This document shows, piece by piece, positions 27,907-36,574 of a DNA stretch of 64,000 bases (within the stretch, counting starts at the first letter, position 1; each line of letters opens with the position of its first letter). Position numbers and translations under genes: made by a program. Under the pieces are notes generated by a model. The model was not told the origin of the DNA. It ran no database searches and worked only from the letters and a program-made list of their open reading frames with translations. Origin of the DNA: Rhodobacter sp. NTK016B (GTDB taxonomy: Bacteria > Pseudomonadota > Alphaproteobacteria > Rhodobacterales > Rhodobacteraceae); assembly GCF_017303295.1 (NCBI RefSeq), contig NZ_JAFKOK010000005.1, positions 1 through 64,000 of the forward strand, in the 5' to 3' direction.

Positions 27907-28123
27907 GCGATACGAGATCATGTTCGGCAGGCTCAAGGACTGGAGGCGTGTTGCAACCAGATACGACCGATGCCCGAAGGTCTTCCTCTCAGCCATCGCT
28001 CTCGCCGCTATCGTCATCTATTGGCTATGAGTCCTGAGCTTAATCGTGGCGAAATCTTTGCGCTTTCAAAGGCTTGTTCTGTAAGTAACTGAAAAGAAAT
28101 AGTATTGGAATTCGCCGCAGTGC

Positions 28124-28170
28124 GGCTCATAACCTGAAGGTCACAGGTTCAAATCCTGTCCCCGCAACCA
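28124..28170 (+). repeat. Partial tRNA-fMet, probable attachment-site copy
   Basis: These 47 bases match the anticodon arm to CCA end of the tRNA at 102-178. The four differences fall in the T stem as two compensated pairs (GT/AC to AC/GT), so the arm still folds. The 5' half of a tRNA is missing. The next 140 bases also resemble the sequence after the first tRNA, including GCGGGCAGCGACA at 280-292 and 28289-28301. This suits an attR or a tandem integration scar. Confidence 0.8.
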
Positions 28171-28199
28171 AAATCATCAAATATATCAGAACGTTAGAA

Positions 28200-28223
28200 C
28201 CCGACGCAAACCGTCGGGATTTT
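28200..28223 (+). terminator. Rho-independent terminator after the tRNA fragment
   Basis: CCCGACG and CGTCGGG pair around a five-base loop and are followed by ATTTT. Its place after the tRNA fragment parallels the terminator after the intact tRNA at 202-225. Confidence 0.8.
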
Positions 28224-28377
28224 GGCGTTCCGGTTTACATCAACGCCACATCAACACTGACGCATAAAAACCGCACCAGCGCGCATAAGCGGGCAGCGAC
28301 ATGCAGCCACGTACAAAAAAGCGTGACCCGAAGTTGCCCAGACCCAGTGACCGCGATGCCCGCTTATTGCTTTGCAT

Positions 28378-29784
28378 CTAGGTTACTGTGAATTGCCCCA
28401 TCATACCGGCGTCTTCATGTTCCAGGATATGGCAGTGAAACATGAATGGCGTCTCGGCGCTGGCCGGTTGGTCAAAGCGGGCGAGGATCTCTGCCTCGCC
28501 GGGAACCAACAAAGTATCTTTCCAGCCGGTGTTTTCAGGGAGCGGGGGGCCGCCGTTCTCGGTGACCACCTGGAAGCGGACACCGTGGACATGGAACGGG
28601 TGCGCGACCATGGAACTGCGGATGTGCCAGCGTTCAACCGATCCGAGGGCGACCTCAAAATCGATCCGGCGCATGTCGTAGGGGCGCCCGTTGATGGCAA
28701 ATCCGCCGCCCATCATCATGCCGCCCATGCCCATGTCGAGCGAGACTTGTCGTGTTGTGACTTCGGCTCCGATAAGGTCTTCTAGAATTCCGTCCAGGCG
28801 TTCGGGCAGGCGTGTGATGCGCGAGGGCAGGGTGCCATCTGTGGCGAATTGCAGGACGCCATACGCTTGCCCCGGATCGCTCATCAACACGGGCGCCGGG
28901 CCAGCCGAGAAATCGACCAGGATCTCTGCCCGCTCGCCGGGCGCAAGCCGCAGGGTCTCAATTGCTATTGGCGCGGGCAAGAAGCCAGCATCGGTTGCCA
29001 CCAGATGCATTGGCCGTGTGTCGTCGAAGAACAGCGTGTAGATGCGCGCGTTCGACCCGTTGAGCAGTCGAAGCCGGACGATTCCCTCTGGCACGACTGC
29101 CGTTGCCCCGGACTGACCATTGATCAGCATTCGGTTGCCAAGAAAGCCGTGCATCACGTCCATCATCGACGGTTCATAGACCATGCGCCCAGCGCGGTCG
29201 AAGCGGCGATCTTGTAGAACCAGCGTCAGATCATCCACACCGTAGCCTGACGGCAGGCCGCGCGCATCGTCTTGCCCGTCAGTCACGTGGATTACCCCGG
29301 CCAGCCCGAAATACACCTGCTCGGCTGTCCGCTCATGGATATGCGAGTGATACCAGAGTGTTGCTGGGTCTTGTGCGATGTTCAGAGGGGGCCGCCACGT
29401 CGCGCCTGGGTCAATGGGCTGGTGCGGGCCGCCGTCATGTGAGCCGGGCGCGAGCAAGCCGTGCCAATGAGTGCTGACGGGTTCTGCGATGGCATTGGTC
29501 ACTTCGGTGGCCAGTTCGCCATTTTGCATCACAATGGTTGGTCCAAGATAGGACTGATTGAAGCCTGCGGTGACCACCGCAGGACCGTCGCCAAAACTGG
29601 TCCGGCCGGGCTGTGCTTGCAACGCCAGCCGACCCGTCGCGCGCGTGTCGAGTATCGGTGGTATTGCGAGCCGCTGCGCTGACGTGCCGGTTTGCGCAAA
29701 GGCATTGCGAGCGGATGCCAGAGGCAGGATCCCAGCCCCGGCCAGGATTGAAGCAGATGAAGTCAGGAATTGGCGTCGGTTCAT
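28378..29784 (-). CDS. Multicopper oxidase, CueO/FtsP type
   Basis: 468 residues with a Tat signal (MNRRQFLTSSAS). All four copper blocks are present: STHWHG, WYHSHIHE, HPFHVHG and HCHILEHEDAGMM, giving type 1, 2 and 3 coppers. A Met-rich loop (MGMGGMMMGGG) before the third block resembles CueO regulatory Met regions. It would oxidise Cu(I) in the periplasm. The 29784 start has an AGGA site and begins the Tat motif. It is the most distal member of the minus-strand copper group. Confidence 0.95.
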   Translation of the reverse strand: MNRRQFLTSSASILAGAGILPLASARNAFAQTGTSAQRLAIPPILDTRATGRLALQAQPGRTSFGDGPAVVTAGFNQSYLGPTIVMQNGELATEVTNAIAEPVSTHWHGLLAPGSHDGGPHQPIDPGATWRPPLNIAQDPATLWYHSHIHERTAEQVYFGLAGVIHVTDGQDDARGLPSGYGVDDLTLVLQDRRFDRAGRMVYEPSMMDVMHGFLGNRMLINGQSGATAVVPEGIVRLRLLNGSNARIYTLFFDDTRPMHLVATDAGFLPAPIAIETLRLAPGERAEILVDFSAGPAPVLMSDPGQAYGVLQFATDGTLPSRITRLPERLDGILEDLIGAEVTTRQVSLDMGMGGMMMGGGFAINGRPYDMRRIDFEVALGSVERWHIRSSMVAHPFHVHGVRFQVVTENGGPPLPENTGWKDTLLVPGEAEILARFDQPASAETPFMFHCHILEHEDAGMMGQFTVT

Positions 29785-29947
29785 TTTGATCTTTCCTAGA
29801 GCATTCTTGCGCGCTTTGCCTCGGTTCTGGCAAGCGAGAGCAAGCACTTAGGCCGCCGAGACTAGTATGCGGCATATGAGTTCGTTTTGTTTGTTCATAA
29901 TCAAAGGGAAGCTATGTTTTTGGGCCAAACCGATGCAGGCACCTTGG

Positions 29948-29979
29948 CACCGCCAGTTGCGCATTCACAACTGGCGGTG
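29948..29979. promoter_or_regulatory. Strong inverted repeat between copper genes
   Basis: CACCGCCAGTTG and CAACTGGCGGTG form a perfect 12-bp stem with an 8-base loop, 16 bases past the stop of the CusF-like gene. No T run follows on the minus strand. It may be a terminator-like or mRNA-stabilising hairpin that separates the oxidase gene from the upstream genes. Confidence 0.6.
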
Positions 29980-29995
29980 GTCGTTGTTCTGAAAA

Positions 29996-30283
29996 TTACT
30001 CGTTGCGCAATTGCACAACAGTCAGACGACCGTTGACGCGGCCGGGGACAAACTGGATGGCTTGGCCAACGGTCAGGCCGTCAATCATCGTCGGTTCAGC
30101 AAGGCGGAACACCATGGTCATGGCCTCCATATCGAGGTCCACCAGGGGATCATGAGCGATGGTTAGGCGCCCGCGGTCGGTGTCGATGGCCTCGATTACG
30201 CCATTTACAAAGGTCTCGGCAAAGCTGGGCATTGCGAATGCTGCAAAAGCGACGGCGAGGGTCAGGGTTTTGGTCAGTGTCAT
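29996..30283 (-). CDS. CusF-like periplasmic copper-binding protein
   Basis: 95 residues with a signal peptide (cleavage after SFA). The mature domain keeps the CusF fold and ligand pattern: IAHDPLVDLDMEAMTMVFRL, with the H...M-M spacing used to bind Cu(I) or Ag(I). It would carry copper to an exporter or oxidase in the periplasm. It follows the cupredoxin gene by 17 bases. Confidence 0.92.
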   Translation of the reverse strand: MTLTKTLTLAVAFAAFAMPSFAETFVNGVIEAIDTDRGRLTIAHDPLVDLDMEAMTMVFRLAEPTMIDGLTVGQAIQFVPGRVNGRLTVVQLRNE

Positions 30284-30300
30284 GTGCTTTTCTCCAAGGT

Positions 30301-30780
30301 TCAGTTGACGGTCAGCGGGCCGTGCATGCCTGCATCCATGTGGCCGGGGATCAGGCAGGCATATTGAAACGTGCCCGCCTGGCTGAAGGTCCAGATCAGC
30401 TCGCCGGTTTCACCGGGCGCGAGGGTCAGCGCGTTCGGGTCGGAATGGCGCATGTCTGGCTGGTTCATCATCAGTTCGGCGTGGTCCATGATTTCCTCGG
30501 TCGTGTCGAACACGATTTCATGGTCCAGATAGCCGGTATTGGTGACAACAAAGCGCACGGTTTCGCCGCGCGCAAAGCTCAGTTCGCTGGGGTCATAGGC
30601 CATGCCGCCGGCTTCCGGTTCGATCATCGAAATCTCGATGGTGCGCGTGACATCGGCCGCCTGACCGGGCCGACCGATTTCCATGTCATTGTCATGGGAA
30701 TCTGAGTGCGTACCCGAGGCGAACGCCGTGCTTGCCGAGAGCAGCAGGGCGCAGATGGCTGTGGTGAGTTTCTGTGTCAT
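30301..30780 (-). CDS. Plastocyanin-like cupredoxin
   Basis: 159 residues with a signal peptide (to AFA). The cupredoxin core reads LSFARGETVRFVVTNTGYLDHEIVF for the first copper histidine and ends FQYACLIPGHMDAGMHG, the C-x-x-x-x-H-x-x-x-M type 1 copper loop. A His/Asp-rich stretch (HSDSHDNDME) precedes it. It can store copper or pass electrons to the oxidase encoded upstream. The AAAGGA site supports the 30780 start. Confidence 0.93.
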   Translation of the reverse strand: MTQKLTTAICALLLSASTAFASGTHSDSHDNDMEIGRPGQAADVTRTIEISMIEPEAGGMAYDPSELSFARGETVRFVVTNTGYLDHEIVFDTTEEIMDHAELMMNQPDMRHSDPNALTLAPGETGELIWTFSQAGTFQYACLIPGHMDAGMHGPLTVN

Positions 30781-30799
30781 GGTTTTTCCTTTGTTGACG

Positions 30800-32152
30800 T
30801 CAGAGATTGGTCGCGCGTGTCGGGCGCGGCGTGAGGGTCGTTCTTGGGTCGGTGTTGCGGGTGACGTCTGGCATATCGCCAGTCCATTCGGCGGCCTGCG
30901 TTCCGGGCGGGTTTTCATACCAACCGGGGTCGCTGTAGTCGTCGGGCTCAATGTCCGGACGCACTTTGACCACCGAGAACATGCCACCCATCTCAATCGC
31001 ACCATGCGGTCCCCAGCCGGTCATCATCGGCGTGGTGTTGGCAGGCAGGGGCATCTCCATCTCACCCATCTCGGCCATGCCATCCGAGCCCATCGGCATG
31101 AAGCTGCGTTGGTGGCGACGGATGAGTTGCGTGGCGCGCGATTGATCCGCGCCGATCAGCGTTGGAATGTCGTGCCCCATCGCGTTCATCGTGTGGTGCG
31201 ACTTGTGGCAATGGATCGCCCAGTCACCGGGATGGATGGCGTCGAATTCATAGGCCCGCATTGCACCGACCGGGATGTCGATGGAGACCTCGGGCCAGCG
31301 CGCTGCGGGGGGAACCCAGCCACCATCAGTGCCCGTGACTTCAAAGTCATAGCCATGCATGTGGATTGGATGGTTGGTCATGGTCAGGTTGCCGACCCGC
31401 ACGCGCACCCGGTCGCCCTGGCGCACGACCAAAGGGTCAATGTCGGGGAAAATGCGACTGTTCCAGCACCATATATTGAAGTCTGTCATCGTCATGACGC
31501 GCGGCACATGCGCGCCGGGGTTCAGGTCGAAGGCGTTGAGCAGGAACGCGAAATCGCGATCTACGGGCATGAATGCCGGATCGCGCGGGTGCACGATGAA
31601 CAGCCCCATCATGCCCATCGCCATTTGCACCATCTCATCGGCGTGCGGGTGATACATGAAGGTGCCGGACTTGGTCAGGTCGAACTCGTAGACAAAGGTT
31701 TTGCCGGGCGGAATGCCGGGGTGCGACAATCCGCTGACGCCGTCCATGCCAGACGGCAGGATCAACCCGTGCCAATGCACCGAGGTGTGTTCGGGCAAGC
31801 GGTTGGTGACAAAGATGCGCACTCTGTCGCCTTCGACGGCCTCAATCGTGGGGCCAGTTGACGAGCCGTTATACCCCCAAAGCCGGGCGACGGTGTCCTC
31901 AGAGAGTTCGCGCTCGACAGGTTCGGCGATCAAATGGAACTCTTTGACATTGTCCTTCATGCGAAATGGCAAGGACCAGCCGTTCAGCGTGACCACGGGG
32001 TTATAGTCACGGCCTTGATTGGGGCGCGGTGGCACCTGCGTATGGCTGCTGACGGCCAGCGGGGCCTCGGGGATCTGTTGGTTCGAGGTTTGTGCCCAGG
32101 CACCTGTCGCAACAAGCGAGGCCCCGGCACCCAGAATTTGACGTCTATTCAT
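30800..32152 (-). CDS. Multicopper oxidase, CopA-like
   Basis: 450 residues with a Tat signal (MNRRQILGAGASL). Copper blocks are SVHWHGL, MYHPHADE, NHPIHMHGYDF and HCHKSHHTMNAMGH. The N-terminal Tat region and Met-containing tail (SDGMAEMGEMEM) suit copper-resistance oxidases, though the last block is unusual in lacking the standard HCH-x3-H-x4-M spacing, so its type 1 site may be altered. It lies between the cupredoxin and TolC-like genes in the same operon. Confidence 0.93.
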   Translation of the reverse strand: MNRRQILGAGASLVATGAWAQTSNQQIPEAPLAVSSHTQVPPRPNQGRDYNPVVTLNGWSLPFRMKDNVKEFHLIAEPVERELSEDTVARLWGYNGSSTGPTIEAVEGDRVRIFVTNRLPEHTSVHWHGLILPSGMDGVSGLSHPGIPPGKTFVYEFDLTKSGTFMYHPHADEMVQMAMGMMGLFIVHPRDPAFMPVDRDFAFLLNAFDLNPGAHVPRVMTMTDFNIWCWNSRIFPDIDPLVVRQGDRVRVRVGNLTMTNHPIHMHGYDFEVTGTDGGWVPPAARWPEVSIDIPVGAMRAYEFDAIHPGDWAIHCHKSHHTMNAMGHDIPTLIGADQSRATQLIRRHQRSFMPMGSDGMAEMGEMEMPLPANTTPMMTGWGPHGAIEMGGMFSVVKVRPDIEPDDYSDPGWYENPPGTQAAEWTGDMPDVTRNTDPRTTLTPRPTRATNL

Positions 32153-32168
32153 CGGCCTATCCTTCCTA

Positions 32169-33632
32169 TCAATGTCCACCGCCGCCGCCAGCAACCGAAG
32201 CAGTCGCGCTGCCTCCGCCACCAGAGCCGCCGTCGCCACCGCCATAAATCGCCCCCATCATGGCCGCTTCGGCGCGCCAGAAATCGGCGCGCGCACCGGA
32301 TTCCATCAGGCCGGCGTTCAGCGCCTCACGCGTGTCGGCAAGCAGTTCGAATGTTGTTGTGATCATGCCGTTGTAACTGAGCAGTGCCTCGGCCTCGATC
32401 GTGCGGCGCAGCGGCAGCAAGGTATCGCGGTAGTGAGTCGCGATGCGGTGCGCGCCGACGTATTCCGCGTGGGCCGCGCGTGCTTCCGAGCGTACCGTGA
32501 CGGCGCGCTCCGCCAGTTGGTGCGCGGCGCGGAGGTATGCCGTTTCGGCACGCCGCATCCGGGCTTCGCCGCTGTCAAAGATCGGAATGGCGAACTCGAT
32601 TTCAAGCTGCGGGGTGGTGGAAGTCTCAATCACACCTCCGGCATTTTCGCGCTCGGTTTCGAACCCGGCGATGATCTCCAGATCACTGACGATCCGGGTG
32701 GCTTGGGTCAAGTTGTGTTCACGCGCGACAGCTTCCAGTTCAAGCCGCGCAATTGCCAGATCTACCCGGCCCGCCAAAGCTTCGGCTTCAACACCGCGCT
32801 GCGCGCTGGGTGCGCGTGGCAAGGCGGGCAAGGCGTTGGGCACAAAGTAATCGACCTCGGTGCCCCAAAGTCCCAGGGCACGTGTCAGCCGTTCCTTGGC
32901 CAGTTGTGCGTCCAACCGCGCCCGGGCGCGCTGCCCCGCCAACTCTGCGTGCAAGGCTTGTTCGCGGGCCTGATCCGACCGGTTCAAGAACCCAGTTTCG
33001 CCCAGCCGCGCTGCCAACTCTGACGCAGCATCGGCGGTGGATTCTGCATCGCGCAACAGCCCGGCGGTCTCAAACGCGGCGACGGCGTCAATCCAGGCCG
33101 TGCGCGCTTCAAGACCGACAGCCAAGGTCGCTTCAGCGGCGCGCAATTGCGCTTGGCGAAACCGAACGTCTGCAACCCGGTCGCGACGCCCGGAAGTGGC
33201 CAGCGACAAGATGTTGTTGGCGATAATCCCTTCAATTGCGCGCCACGCCCCGACGCCCTCAGCCCCGATGCCTAGAACGCCGAGCGAGACCACCGGGTTT
33301 GGCTGCAATGTGGACTGCCAGATCTCGGCCGAGGTCATGCCCAGTTCGGCGTAAGACGCTTGCAGGCCCCGATTGTTCAGAAGCGCAACTTGCACCGCTT
33401 GGTCTGCCGTAATGGTGCGTTCATGCACCATTCCATGAACGCGTTCGGCAGTCTGGCGGATCTGATCGGCATCCTGCAGCCAAACGGTGTCTTGGCGCAT
33501 GACTGTCTCGGTGACACTTCTTACCTCTTCAAAGCCGGGTTCACGGGCGGACAACGCCGCGGTCAGGTCTGGATTGGCGCAGGCAGACAAAGTCAGTGCC
33601 GCGCTCAAACTCATCACAATCGGGCGCATCAT
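32169..33632 (-). CDS. TolC-family outer membrane lipoprotein (CusC-like)
   Basis: 487 residues. A lipobox (LTLSAC) follows a short signal, as in CusC. The body has the duplicated TolC pattern with long helices (VALLNNRGLQASYAELGM, LARLGETGFLNRSDQ, IPIFDSGEARMRRAETAY). The C-terminus is a Gly-rich low-complexity tail (GGGDGGSGGGG). No CusA or CusB partner is in the window, so it may serve an exporter elsewhere. The start overlaps the preceding stop as ATGA. Confidence 0.92.
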   Translation of the reverse strand: MMRPIVMSLSAALTLSACANPDLTAALSAREPGFEEVRSVTETVMRQDTVWLQDADQIRQTAERVHGMVHERTITADQAVQVALLNNRGLQASYAELGMTSAEIWQSTLQPNPVVSLGVLGIGAEGVGAWRAIEGIIANNILSLATSGRRDRVADVRFRQAQLRAAEATLAVGLEARTAWIDAVAAFETAGLLRDAESTADAASELAARLGETGFLNRSDQAREQALHAELAGQRARARLDAQLAKERLTRALGLWGTEVDYFVPNALPALPRAPSAQRGVEAEALAGRVDLAIARLELEAVAREHNLTQATRIVSDLEIIAGFETERENAGGVIETSTTPQLEIEFAIPIFDSGEARMRRAETAYLRAAHQLAERAVTVRSEARAAHAEYVGAHRIATHYRDTLLPLRRTIEAEALLSYNGMITTTFELLADTREALNAGLMESGARADFWRAEAAMMGAIYGGGDGGSGGGGSATASVAGGGGGH

Positions 33633-33859
33633 CGGCTCTGCGCCCCGCCCGGTGCCTGAAGGTCGTTCAGCCGTTGCCAATCGCCGGGTCTGACAACCGG
33701 ACGCGGCGTGAAGTTGGTCAAAAGCGCGGGCATCGTGGCCGCACTACGCGAGATAGCGGGATCGGCGGCTGTGGTCAGCGCAGCGCCATCAGGCAGTGCG
33801 GCTGGTGCTGCACAGGCAGCCAGCGCCAGCGGCAATGCCGCCAGTAGGTGAATTTTCAT
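33629..33859 (-). CDS. Small lipoprotein of the copper operon
   Basis: 76 residues with a clear lipoprotein signal (LALAACAAP) and a short mature part of about 60 residues without cysteines or histidine motifs. An AGGAC site precedes the ATG, and the stop overlaps the TolC-like start. Function not recognised. Its place suggests assembly or anchoring for the outer membrane protein. Confidence 0.75.
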   Translation of the reverse strand: MKIHLLAALPLALAACAAPAALPDGAALTTAADPAISRSAATMPALLTNFTPRPVVRPGDWQRLNDLQAPGGAQSR

Positions 33860-33873
33860 GGAATGTCCTGAAT

Positions 33874-33890
33874 CGTATCAAACCGATACG
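33874..33890. promoter_or_regulatory. Inverted repeat upstream of the copper operon
   Basis: CGTATC, five bases, then GATACG lie 15 bases upstream of the small lipoprotein start. Position suits an operator for the group running from the lipoprotein to the cupredoxin or CusF-like gene. Which regulator binds is unknown. Confidence 0.4.
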
Positions 33891-33924
33891 GACCAGCATC
33901 AGCTAGTCCGCGCGACGAGACAGA

Positions 33925-34296
33925 TCAGGCTTTGGGTGGTCGACGCAGTGACCCGTCATCATGCGATGGCAGGTGCAGATCTTGAAGGTCAGCGCGAGGA
34001 GCGCGTGACAATGAAAGCGCGTTTGCGTGGTCAGCAAAAACCGGCAACAGAACGACTGCTGCACACATGGCCTGACAGCAAGAACTCCCGCTGTCATGGT
34101 GATCAGACATTGGCTGCGACGAGGTGCCGGTCTCGGCACAGTGTTGTTGCACCAGCGTAACGTCGTCACCGGACATGTGATCTGACTGCGCGACCGACGG
34201 CATGCCGTGCGACATCGTGACAGCGTTTGCGCCTGAGCCAATCAAGGCAAAGGCAATCAAAACAATCGCAAAAAGATGTATCACACGCATATGCAT
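33925..34296 (-). CDS. Secreted His/Cys-rich protein, possible metal binder
   Basis: 123 residues. The N-terminus is a signal peptide or anchor (IHLFAIVLIAFALIGSGANA). The mature part carries HGMPS, SDHMSGDD, QQHCAET, MSDHHDSGSSCCQAMC, followed by a hydrophobic patch and a basic RRPP ending. This arrangement recurs in the protein at 44455-44811. The spacing of His, Met and Cys suits copper binding, but no named family was recognised. Confidence 0.75.
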   Translation of the reverse strand: MHMRVIHLFAIVLIAFALIGSGANAVTMSHGMPSVAQSDHMSGDDVTLVQQHCAETGTSSQPMSDHHDSGSSCCQAMCAAVVLLPVFADHANALSLSRAPRADLQDLHLPSHDDGSLRRPPKA

Positions 34297-34396
34297 TGTC
34301 TGAACCTAACGGACGAAATTTTTCCCTGCAATGCAGAATCGGCGCGCCCGTGACGGGTCTGACGCGTTCGTGAGCCACCGTGTTGACGTCGATAGA

Positions 34397-35800
34397 TCAT
34401 GCCGACCCTGACATATCGTCACGAGGTAGCCGGACCTTGGCGACCAGCCCGCCATCGACTCCATTGCTCAATGTGACGGTCCCGTCATGCGCTTGGATAA
34501 TGGCGCGGGTGATCGCAAGGCCCAGCCCCGATCCCCCGGTTTCGCGGTTTCGCGAGGTTTCTGCGCGCGTGAATGGTTCGAACACGGTTTCCAACTGATC
34601 CTCGGGCAGACCCGGACCCGCATCCGCGATGTCGATGACAAGGGCATCGGGTTCGGCCCGCAGCGTGACGCGTGCCTGTGACCCATAGGACACCGCGTTG
34701 TCGATCAGATTGCGAAGCGCGCGGGTGATACTGTTGGCACGAACCGTTGCAAGGATCGGGCCTTGAGCCGACAGAACCGCCTTGCCAGGGCCGACGTCAC
34801 TGACCAGATCCGCAAGGAGCTTTGCAAGGTCGATCGCGACAAGGGGCTCAGCCTGCGCGACCCCGCGCGCATAGTCGAGCGTTCCTTCGACCATCGTTTG
34901 CATGTCGTCGACCAGTGCTCCCAAACGCAGGCTGTCCTCGGTTTCATCCAAGAGCGCAATGCGCAAGCGCATGGCCGTGAGCGGCGAGCGCAAGTCATGG
35001 CTCAGGGCTGCCAGCATTTGCGCGCGCTCACTCGAATGCCGGGTCACGCGGTCCTGCATCCGGTTGAACGCCCTCATCGTCGCACGAATTTCGCTTGGGC
35101 CAGCCTCATCCAGTGGATTTGTTGTCAGACCACGCCCCAGCCGATCAGCACTCTCTGCTAAGGCGCGGATCGGGCGGACGACGCGGCCCACCGTCCACGT
35201 CGTGATCAGACCCAGCGACAAGATCATGAGAAAGACCGGCAACAAAGCCTGGGGTGAAAGCTGCGGACCGGGGCGCTGAAACATCGTTCGGACATTCAGC
35301 CACTCCCCGCCCGGCAGTGCGATTGACAGCGTCATTTCCACCGCCTCGGGCTGACTTGCCATCATCGCCTCGTGCATCGCACGCATGTCAGGGGGAACGT
35401 CGATCAGGGACTGCGGTGCTGGAAAAGTCAGGGCATGGATATCGACGTGGATCGTTCGGTCATCCCGCCCAAGAATTTGGGTGATCTGATCCCGAACGCC
35501 GCGCGAGTCGTCGCTATCATGCGTGGCTTCGGGCTCAGGAGCGATTGAAAATCGGACGAGCGGCGAGTTGGCGGCCCGCAAGATCGAAGACCGCAGGTCG
35601 GCTGGAGCCTCGTCGAGCAGCAATACAACATTCGCCGCGCGCCCGGCCGCTTCGAGCCCCAAAGCGGCGCGTACGGCGCGGTTGCGTTCGTCGGCTAGCA
35701 AGATCAAACTGAGCGTCTGCGTCACGACCAAAGCAAGAAGCAGCAGGGCCAGTAACTGCCCGCCAAGGGATCGTGGCATGAAGCGGCCCATTCTGGTCAT
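34397..35800 (-). CDS. Sensor histidine kinase (EnvZ/CusS type)
   Basis: 467 residues. A membrane helix (about 12-35), a periplasmic region of about 150 residues, a second membrane helix (about 190-210), HAMP, then DHp with LAALSHDLRSPLTAMR (phospho-acceptor histidine) and a HATPase domain (NLIDNAVSYG, DAGPGLPE, GGSGLGLAI). The periplasmic part lacks obvious CusS metal ligands, but a MRAMHEAMMASQ stretch is Met-rich. It overlaps the response regulator gene by four bases, so the two form one unit that likely senses periplasmic copper or envelope stress. Confidence 0.94.
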   Translation of the reverse strand: MTRMGRFMPRSLGGQLLALLLLALVVTQTLSLILLADERNRAVRAALGLEAAGRAANVVLLLDEAPADLRSSILRAANSPLVRFSIAPEPEATHDSDDSRGVRDQITQILGRDDRTIHVDIHALTFPAPQSLIDVPPDMRAMHEAMMASQPEAVEMTLSIALPGGEWLNVRTMFQRPGPQLSPQALLPVFLMILSLGLITTWTVGRVVRPIRALAESADRLGRGLTTNPLDEAGPSEIRATMRAFNRMQDRVTRHSSERAQMLAALSHDLRSPLTAMRLRIALLDETEDSLRLGALVDDMQTMVEGTLDYARGVAQAEPLVAIDLAKLLADLVSDVGPGKAVLSAQGPILATVRANSITRALRNLIDNAVSYGSQARVTLRAEPDALVIDIADAGPGLPEDQLETVFEPFTRAETSRNRETGGSGLGLAITRAIIQAHDGTVTLSNGVDGGLVAKVRLPRDDMSGSA

Positions 35801-36519
35801 GTCAGTTCCCTCACATCGGAAGAAAAGCTATAGCCGCCGCCCCAAATCGTGGTGATCAGGACCGGGTTTGCCGGATCGGCCTCGATCTTGCGGCGCAGTC
35901 GGCTGATCTGGTTGTCGATCGTGCGATCAAAAACCTGCGCAGAGCGGCCGGAGGTCAGATCCAGCAATTGATCGCGGCTGAGGACAAATCGCGGGCGTTC
36001 CAGAAGAACTGACAAAAGGCGAAACTCGGCGGTGGTAAGCGCAACTTCGTGGCCATCGTCGTCAGCAAGCGTTTTCTGGTCAACATTCAGGACCCATCGG
36101 TCGAAGGCAAGCTTGCGGCCAACAAGCGTCCCACCAAGTGTTTGAGTGCGCTCCGAGCGACGCAGTATCGCTTTGATCCGGGCCAGAAGTTCGCGCGGAT
36201 TGAAGGGTTTGCACAGGTAATCATCGGCGCCAACCTCAAGCCCGACGATCCGATCGGTGTCTTCGCCGAGGGCCGTAAGCATCAGAATCGGCATCTCGCC
36301 CTTGGCGCGAAGGCGACGGCAAACCGACAACCCGTCTTCACCCGGCATCATGACGTCCAGCACGACAAGGTCATAGCGCCCGGTTTTGAGCATTACATCC
36401 ATGGCAACCGCATCCTTGGCGACCGAAGCCCGCATTCCGTTCTTGTCCAGATAGCGCGCCAGCGCATCGCGGATTTCGCGGTTGTCATCAACGATCAGGA
36501 TATGCGGGGTGTTTGTCAT
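35797..36519 (-). CDS. OmpR-family response regulator
   Basis: 240 residues. A receiver with DDNREIRDAL acidic pocket, VVLDVMMPGEDG acceptor aspartate, and LTALGEDTD plus KPFNPRELLARI lysine, then an OmpR winged helix (VALTTAEFRLLSVLLERPRFVLSRDQLLD, RTIDNQISRLRRKIE, TIWGGGYSF). It should regulate the surrounding copper genes. The start at 36519 begins the receiver fold properly. The longer upstream frame overlaps the promoter region. Confidence 0.95.
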   Translation of the reverse strand: MTNTPHILIVDDNREIRDALARYLDKNGMRASVAKDAVAMDVMLKTGRYDLVVLDVMMPGEDGLSVCRRLRAKGEMPILMLTALGEDTDRIVGLEVGADDYLCKPFNPRELLARIKAILRRSERTQTLGGTLVGRKLAFDRWVLNVDQKTLADDDGHEVALTTAEFRLLSVLLERPRFVLSRDQLLDLTSGRSAQVFDRTIDNQISRLRRKIEADPANPVLITTIWGGGYSFSSDVRELT

Positions 36520-36574
36520 GGACGGCTCCTTGCGCTGTTCATAGCCGACAACCGCGGCGAGCCGAAAGAATTCG

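Larger units (their letters stand above)
27155..28030 (+). pseudogene. IS427-like transposase interrupted by a palindromic repeat
   Basis: OrfA (from 27155, MSDLFWLSDAQM) ends at 27538 just after the A5G6 tract where a -1 slip would normally enter OrfB. The 42-base insert at 27541 follows that point directly and shifts the distance by a non-multiple of three, so slippage no longer reaches OrfB. OrfB (MNTKRHAICDSKGRP, LLGDRGYDADWFR, ending VIYWL) is open through the second, in-frame repeat at 27868. Likely dead unless a +1 or double slip occurs. Confidence 0.8.
27093..28039 (+). mobile_element. IS5-family, IS427-like insertion sequence, copy 2
   Basis: Left end GCTCAGGAC and right end GTCCTGAGC are inverted repeats. 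CTAG precedes the left end but TTAA follows the right end, so the flanks no longer match. This may mean that the right flank was rearranged after insertion. The element carries two copies of a 40-base palindromic repeat, in opposite orientations. Its sequence differs from copy 1 by many substitutions, so the two are not recent duplicates. Confidence 0.9.

Noticed and set aside
29948-29979. Calling the 12-bp hairpin a rho-independent terminator
   Set aside because: There is no T run after the stem on either strand, so it is listed as a hairpin only.
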